The notes under the pieces: generated by a model
Told to the model about the DNA's origin: nothing
Databases searched by the model: none
The model's input: only the letters and a program-made list of their open reading frames with translations
Part shown: one piece after another, positions 7,327 through 10,898 of the stretch
How the letters are laid out: each line of letters opens with the position of its first letter
Position numbering within the stretch: position 1 is the stretch's first letter
Program-made: the position numbers and the translations under genes
Source: Acidobacteriota bacterium
GTDB taxonomy: Bacteria > Acidobacteriota > Polarisedimenticolia > J045
Direction: 5' to 3'
Length of the DNA: 10,898 bases
Assembly: GCA_027001345.1 (NCBI GenBank)
Contig: JALTMS010000569.1
Coordinates: forward strand, 1-10,898

Positions 7327-7335
7327 CCGGGTCCG

Positions 7336-9150
7336 TCAGTCCTCGAGTTTCAGCACCGCCAGGAAGGCCTCCTGGGGAACGTGGACCTGGCCCACTTGCT
7401 TCATGCGCTTTTTCCCCTCCTTCTGCTTTTCGAGGAGTTTGCGCTTGCGGCTGACATCACCGCCATAACACTTGGCCAGTACGTTCTTGCGCAGAGCCTT
7501 GACGTTGGTTCGGGAGATCACCCGGGAACCCACGGCGGCCTGGATCGCCACCTCGAACTGCTGGCGCGGGATCAACTCCTTGAGCTTGGAGGCCAGTTTC
7601 TGACCCCGGCGATAGGTCTCGTCGGCGTGCATGATCACCGACAAGGCATCGACACTCTGACCGTTGACCAGCAGGTCGAGCTTGACCAGATCCGAGCGGC
7701 GCCAGCCAGTCAGCTCGTAGTCGTAACTGGCATAACCGCGGCTGGCGGACTTGAGCCGATCGTAGAAGTCGGTGACCACCTCTGCCAGCGGGAGTTCGTA
7801 TTCCAGCAGAACCCGGCCCGGACCGACGTAGCGCAGTTCACGCTGCTCCCCCCGGCGCTCCTCGAGCAGCTTGAGCAAGGGGCCGACATAGTCCTGGGGC
7901 GTGAGGATGGTGGCCTTGATGAACGGCTCTTCGATCCACTCGTACTCCTGGGCCGGCGGCAACTTGGCCGGCGAATGAATCTCGATGTACTCGCCCTTCT
8001 TCAGCTTGACCTTGTAGGGCACGCCCGGCGCGGTGGTCACCAGGTCGAGGTCGAACTCCCGCTCGAGGCGGGACTGGATGATCTCCATGTGCAGCAAGCC
8101 GAGGAAGCCGCAGCGGAAGCCGAAGCCCAGTGCGTCGGAGACCTCGGGTTCGAACTCGAAGGAAGAATCGTTGAGCCGCAACTTGTCGAGAGCGTCGCGC
8201 AAGGCGGTGTAATCCGCAGGATCCGAGGGGTAGAGGCCGGAAAAGACCAGCGGCTTGATTTCCTGGAAGCCGGGGAAGGCCACGCTCGCTGGACGCAGGG
8301 CCTCGGTGATCGTGTCGCCGATCTTGACCTCGTGGACCTGCTTGATGCCGGCGATCACCCAGCCCACCTCCCCCACCGACAGGCTGTCGCTGGAGACCTG
8401 CTTGGGGGAAAAGATACCCACCTCTTCGACCTGGTACTCGCCCCGCGTCGCCATCAGCAGGATCCGCTGACCGGGCCGGATCGTCCCGTCGATCACCCGG
8501 ATCAGCATGTAGGCGCCCCGATAACTGTCGTACCAGGAATCGAAGATCATCGCCTTGAGCGGTGCGTCGGGATCACCTGCGGGGGGCGGCATGCGCTGCA
8601 CGATGGCCTCGAGGATCTCCTCGATGCCCTGGCCGCTCTTGGCTGAGGCCAGCAGGGCTTCCTCGGCGGGCAGGCCGATGATCTCCTCGACCTGCTCGAG
8701 CACCCGTTCGGGCTCGGCGGATGGCAGATCGATCTTGTTGACTACGGTGACGATCTGCAGGTCGTTTTCCACCGCCAGGTAGGCATTGGCCAGGGTCTGA
8801 GCCTCGACGCCCTGAGCTGCATCGACGACCAGCAAGGCGCCTTCGCAGGCAGCCAGCGAGCGAGAGACCTCGTAGCTGAAGTCCACGTGACCGGGGGTAT
8901 CGATCAGATTGAGCCGGTACTCCTGCCCGTCCCGCGCCCGGTAGGGCAAGGTGACCGCGTGGGACTTGATCGTGATGCCACGCTCCCGCTCCAGATCCAT
9001 CGAGTCGAGGGCCTGAGCGACCAGATCCCGCTTGGCCACCGCGCCGGTCAGCTCGAGCAGGCGATCGGACAGGGTGGTCTTCCCATGGTCGATGTGGGCA
9101 ATGATGCTGAAGTTGCGGATCTTCTCGGGAATCATCGTCTGGCCGGCCAC
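7336..9150 (-). CDS. lepA: Elongation factor 4 (LepA), ribosome-associated GTPase
   Basis: LepA/EF4 binds the ribosome and uses GTP to remobilise stalled or mistranslocated complexes; roles in initiation and ribosome assembly have also been reported. It acts in the cytoplasm and at the membrane. The 604 residues are full length. GTPase motifs are complete: AHIDHGKT (18-25), RERGITI (55-61), DTPGH (84-88), NKID (138-141) and SAKSG (169-173). EF-G-like domains follow, then the LepA-specific C-terminal domain with KCYGGDVSRKRKLLEKQKEG and the VPQEAF end. The P-loop has Thr where many LepA proteins have Ser (HGKST), a conservative change. Start is uncertain: GTG 9150 has a GGAG only 1 base upstream, while ATG 9135 (residue 6, MIPEKIRNFS) matches where many LepA proteins begin but has no close ribosome-binding site. 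It has its own promoter and is not followed by lepB, a frequent partner elsewhere. Confidence 0.97.
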   Translation of the reverse strand: MAGQTMIPEKIRNFSIIAHIDHGKTTLSDRLLELTGAVAKRDLVAQALDSMDLERERGITIKSHAVTLPYRARDGQEYRLNLIDTPGHVDFSYEVSRSLAACEGALLVVDAAQGVEAQTLANAYLAVENDLQIVTVVNKIDLPSAEPERVLEQVEEIIGLPAEEALLASAKSGQGIEEILEAIVQRMPPPAGDPDAPLKAMIFDSWYDSYRGAYMLIRVIDGTIRPGQRILLMATRGEYQVEEVGIFSPKQVSSDSLSVGEVGWVIAGIKQVHEVKIGDTITEALRPASVAFPGFQEIKPLVFSGLYPSDPADYTALRDALDKLRLNDSSFEFEPEVSDALGFGFRCGFLGLLHMEIIQSRLEREFDLDLVTTAPGVPYKVKLKKGEYIEIHSPAKLPPAQEYEWIEEPFIKATILTPQDYVGPLLKLLEERRGEQRELRYVGPGRVLLEYELPLAEVVTDFYDRLKSASRGYASYDYELTGWRRSDLVKLDLLVNGQSVDALSVIMHADETYRRGQKLASKLKELIPRQQFEVAIQAAVGSRVISRTNVKALRKNVLAKCYGGDVSRKRKLLEKQKEGKKRMKQVGQVHVPQEAFLAVLKLED

Positions 9151-9195
9151 GCTCCGAAGGAGGCCCGGGCCTGAAAAAACCCAGGTGGTCGGCGA

Positions 9196-9224
9196 ATTAT
9201 AAGGAAAGCGCCGAGCTTTGCGAA
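9196..9224 (-). promoter_or_regulatory. Sigma70-like promoter of lepA
   Basis: On the minus strand a perfect TATAAT (9201-9196) lies 17 bases after TTCGCA (9224-9219, 4 of 6 matches to TTGACA). Transcription would begin near 9189, giving a leader of about 40 bases before GTG 9150. A 6-bp inverted repeat, TCGGCG/CGCCGA (9214-9209 and 9194-9189), brackets the -10 box and could be an operator or chance. The leader also carries a T6 run (9179-9174) and the palindrome GGCCCGGGCC. Spacing and the exact -10 box make this the best promoter in the window. Confidence 0.65.
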
Positions 9225-9237
9225 CGCCCGGCGGGCG
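9225..9237 (-). terminator. Short GC hairpin after the membrane-protein gene
   Basis: CGCCC pairs with GGGCG around a 3-base loop, 14 bases downstream of the TGA at 9254-9252 and directly abutting the lepA -35 box. The stem is only 5 bp and is followed by TTCGC, with no real T-tract. It may be a weak terminator of the pilin/membrane-protein operon. Confidence 0.3.
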
Positions 9238-9251
9238 CCGCGCGGCCGGCT

Positions 9252-10430
9252 TCAGCTATCGGTCTGCCCCGGTGGGAAGATCGTCACACCCGTCCTGGCC
9301 AGCCACTGAGCCACCCGCCGGCCATCGCTGGTGGTGAAGACCACGCCGGTATAGCCCTTCGATTCGGCCACCCGGGAGGCCGCGGTGATGGCAAAACTGC
9401 GCTGGGCGGGCCCGAGACGATCCCACTGACCGGCGTCGAGGGTGACGAAGAGGCTCGGCGGCCGGACCAGAATCTCGCTGACCTCGCTGACCGAGCGAAA
9501 ATCGCCCAGGTCGAGGTGCTCGATCTGCGGCTTTTGCAGCATCGGCCAGAGCACGAGCACGCTCCATGCCGCAGCCAGCGAGAGCAGAATCGCCGTGTAG
9601 AGGCGGACCTTCGTCCTCTCGCGACCGATCGGAGCAGAATGAATCACCGCCTGGGAGCCGAACTCCTCGGTGCGGGCGCGACGGCGGCGGCGGCGCTTCT
9701 TCGGCTCGGGCAGGATCGCGTCACTCGGCACGGCGAGGAAGGCCTCGGCCATTTCCTCGGCCAGAGCCTTCTCTTCGGGGTCGAGCACGTCCCGCAGGGA
9801 GTCGGTGACGCTCTTGAGCCGGTTCCGCAGCCCGGACAATCGCTTGGCCGGGGCCATCTCCCCGGAAACCACCATCCGATCGACGACCTTCTGCAGCTCC
9901 CGTCCGACAGCCTTGCCGATCGCTTCGGTCAGGACGATCTCCTGGCGAATCTCGGTCGGGGCCGTGACGCCTGCATCGCTGGTCAGGCGCAGACGATCGA
10001 GGACGACCAGGCAGCGAGCCTGTACCGCGATCGCGTCGGCCACGCGCAGCACCCAGCCCTGCTGGCCGGCACCGCCTTCCTCGAGCACCAGCAGGCAGGT
10101 CTCCCGCTCCCAGCGAGTGATGTGCAGGCTGTTGTCTCCGATGCGGAGCTGGCTGGGGTTTTCGAGGTCCCGGTGCTCGGCGAGGAGCTGCTGCAACTTG
10201 CCCAGGAAAGGCTCGAGGGCGGCGACGCGGCGGGGATCGACGGGCGGCTCGGCAGCCTCGGTCACCTCCTCCTCGACCCCGGTCGCCTCGTCTCCGGCGT
10301 CGTCCGCCGCCTCCGCCTGGTCGGCAGGGGGATCCACCACGGCGGCAGATCCCTGCGCCGGAGTCTCCGCAGTAGTTTCCCGCTCTTCGAGGGCGGCTTC
10401 TACAGCTTCGGGAGGGGCGAGCACGCTCAC
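9252..10430 (-). CDS. Uncharacterised single-pass membrane protein downstream of a pilin gene
   Basis: 392 residues, no family recognised. Layout: an acidic, alanine- and proline-rich disordered N-terminus (1-65); a folded-looking region (about 66-217) containing WERETCLLVLEEGG and a helical stretch around 160-217; a basic run KKRRRRRRAR (244-253); one membrane helix (about 277-297, LYTAILLSLAAAWSVLVLWPM region); and a C-terminal domain (about 300-392) with QWDRLGPAQR and a closing VVFTTSDGRRVAQWLARTG strand-turn-helix pattern. The positive-inside rule puts the N-terminal region in the cytoplasm and the C-terminal domain outside. The GTG start at 10430 has GAGG 8 bases upstream. Only 27 bp separate it from the pilin-like gene, so co-transcription is likely. 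A role in pilus assembly or envelope sensing is a guess from context alone. Confidence 0.8.
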   Translation of the reverse strand: MSVLAPPEAVEAALEERETTAETPAQGSAAVVDPPADQAEAADDAGDEATGVEEEVTEAAEPPVDPRRVAALEPFLGKLQQLLAEHRDLENPSQLRIGDNSLHITRWERETCLLVLEEGGAGQQGWVLRVADAIAVQARCLVVLDRLRLTSDAGVTAPTEIRQEIVLTEAIGKAVGRELQKVVDRMVVSGEMAPAKRLSGLRNRLKSVTDSLRDVLDPEEKALAEEMAEAFLAVPSDAILPEPKKRRRRRRARTEEFGSQAVIHSAPIGRERTKVRLYTAILLSLAAAWSVLVLWPMLQKPQIEHLDLGDFRSVSEVSEILVRPPSLFVTLDAGQWDRLGPAQRSFAITAASRVAESKGYTGVVFTTSDGRRVAQWLARTGVTIFPPGQTDS

Positions 10431-10457
10431 GTCATCAACCTCGTCGGGGAGAGGGAA

Positions 10458-10898
10458 TCAGAGGTTCTTCTGGACACCGTCTTCGTAAGCAAAGACGCCG
10501 TCGAGATAGGTGCCTCCGGAGAGGGGAGCATTGTCGGAGTCGCAGATCAGGAAGCGGATACTCGAGTCCTTGCTGAGGGTCATCTCGACCCAGAACTCCT
10601 GGTTCTGCCCCTGGTCGTCGGGGGAGCCGTAGGCATCGGCCTGCTCGCCGAGCAGCCGCGCGCCGAGGTTGCCGACGTAGTAGCGGTTGCTGCGCAGGGG
10701 CTCGAAGGTATCGAGTTCGAAAGCGTCGCTTCCCGTGGTGCTGGGATACTGCCCGTGGTCGAGGTAGTAGTTCTTGAAAGCCGTGTGAATCGTCCGTCCC
10801 TCGGAGACCACAGCCTTGAGTTCCGACTGGACGATGGCTCGCTGGAGCAAGGGAATGGCAATCGCACTGAGGACGCCGATGATCCCCGTGACCATCAG
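10458..10898 (-). CDS. Type IV pilin-like protein, 5' end beyond window edge
   Basis: 146 residues plus stop are visible. The visible start, LMVTGIIGVLSAIAIPLLQRA, is the hydrophobic helix of type IV pilins and pseudopilins (family pattern F-T-L-I-E-L-M-V...AIAIP). The Leu codon at the edge probably equals mature residue 6, so the prepilin leader, the cleavage glycine and Glu5 lie outside the window; ATG 10895 would be Met7, not the real start. After the helix come an alpha-helical spine (SELKAVVSEGRTIHTAFKNYYLDHGQYP) typical of PilA-like proteins, then a globular C-terminal domain with a single cysteine in LICDSDN, so the paired C-terminal disulfide loop of many major pilins is absent. It could be a minor pilin, a pseudopilin or a major pilin. 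The next gene downstream is the uncharacterised membrane protein. Confidence 0.88.
   Translation of the reverse strand: MMVTGIIGVLSAIAIPLLQRAIVQSELKAVVSEGRTIHTAFKNYYLDHGQYPSTTGSDAFELDTFEPLRSNRYYVGNLGARLLGEQADAYGSPDDQGQNQEFWVEMTLSKDSSIRFLICDSDNAPLSGGTYLDGVFAYEDGVQKNL

Larger units (their letters stand above)
6949..7335 (-). other. 387-bp gap upstream of the permease gene, rich in small hairpins
   Basis: No convincing long gene lies between lepA and the permease. Read on the minus strand it holds: a terminator-like hairpin 10 bases after the lepA stop (7309-7326); a 6-bp stem with an 11-base loop (GGAAGG/CCTTCC, 7248-7270); a 6-bp stem GCCGAC/GTCGGC with a 5-base loop (7211-7227) overlapping the palindrome GTCGGCCGAC (7207-7216); a 30-codon ORF (7163-7071); a hairpin directly after its stop (7050-7069); and a C5/G5 stem (7022-7037). 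No strong promoter was found, though TATGCT occurs shortly before the permease without a good -35. Some of these stems are expected by chance in GC-rich DNA. Confidence 0.45.

Noticed and set aside
7057..8646. 529-codon plus-strand open frame opposite lepA
   Set aside because: It mirrors lepA codons and has no domain or start-site support.
9174..9179. T6 run on the minus strand as the end of an intrinsic terminator
   Set aside because: No stable stem lies directly before it, and it falls downstream of the lepA -10 box, so it is more likely part of the lepA leader.
9670..10488. 272-codon plus-strand open frame opposite the membrane protein
   Set aside because: The serine/arginine-rich translation is a shadow of the alanine/glutamate-rich gene on the minus strand.

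Overview
This GC-rich window comes from a Gram-negative-type bacterium that uses many secreted multi-domain proteases. Two features suggest Acidobacteriota (Thermoanaerobaculia-like) or a similar deep lineage: subtilases with aspartate-rich inserts and cysteine-rich FN3 and beta-sandwich tails, and a type IV pilin-like gene near lepA. This placement is an inference from protein style; no marker gene here was aligned.

Layout. Positions 2-1714 (+) hold the 3' part of a large secreted protein whose tail resembles those of S8 peptidases. A 176-bp gap with a terminator-like hairpin and a 22-bp palindrome follows. Positions 1891-5856 (+) encode a complete secreted S8 (subtilisin-like) peptidase of 1,321 residues. 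It has a signal peptide, a propeptide, an intact catalytic triad, a duplicated pair of beta-sandwich modules, a MAM-like domain and two FN3 domains. A strong GC hairpin at 5863-5890 separates it from the convergent minus-strand block.

The minus-strand block, read from right to left, contains: a type IV pilin-like protein cut by the window edge (10898-10458); an uncharacterised single-pass membrane protein (10430-9252) 27 bp behind it, probably the same operon; lepA, the translation factor EF4 (9150-7336), with its own sigma70-like promoter at 9196-9224; a 387-bp gap with several hairpins and a possible 30-codon ORF; and an AI-2E family permease (6948-5905).

How the genes relate. The two plus-strand genes are neighbouring exoproteins with related C-terminal domains and probably take part in extracellular protein degradation. 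The pilin and membrane protein form a likely envelope or pilus-related pair. lepA is a housekeeping gene with no detectable functional link to its neighbours. No mobile element, CRISPR array, tRNA or rRNA was seen. The least explained parts are the duplicated protease module, the membrane protein beside the pilin, and the structured gap upstream of the permease.
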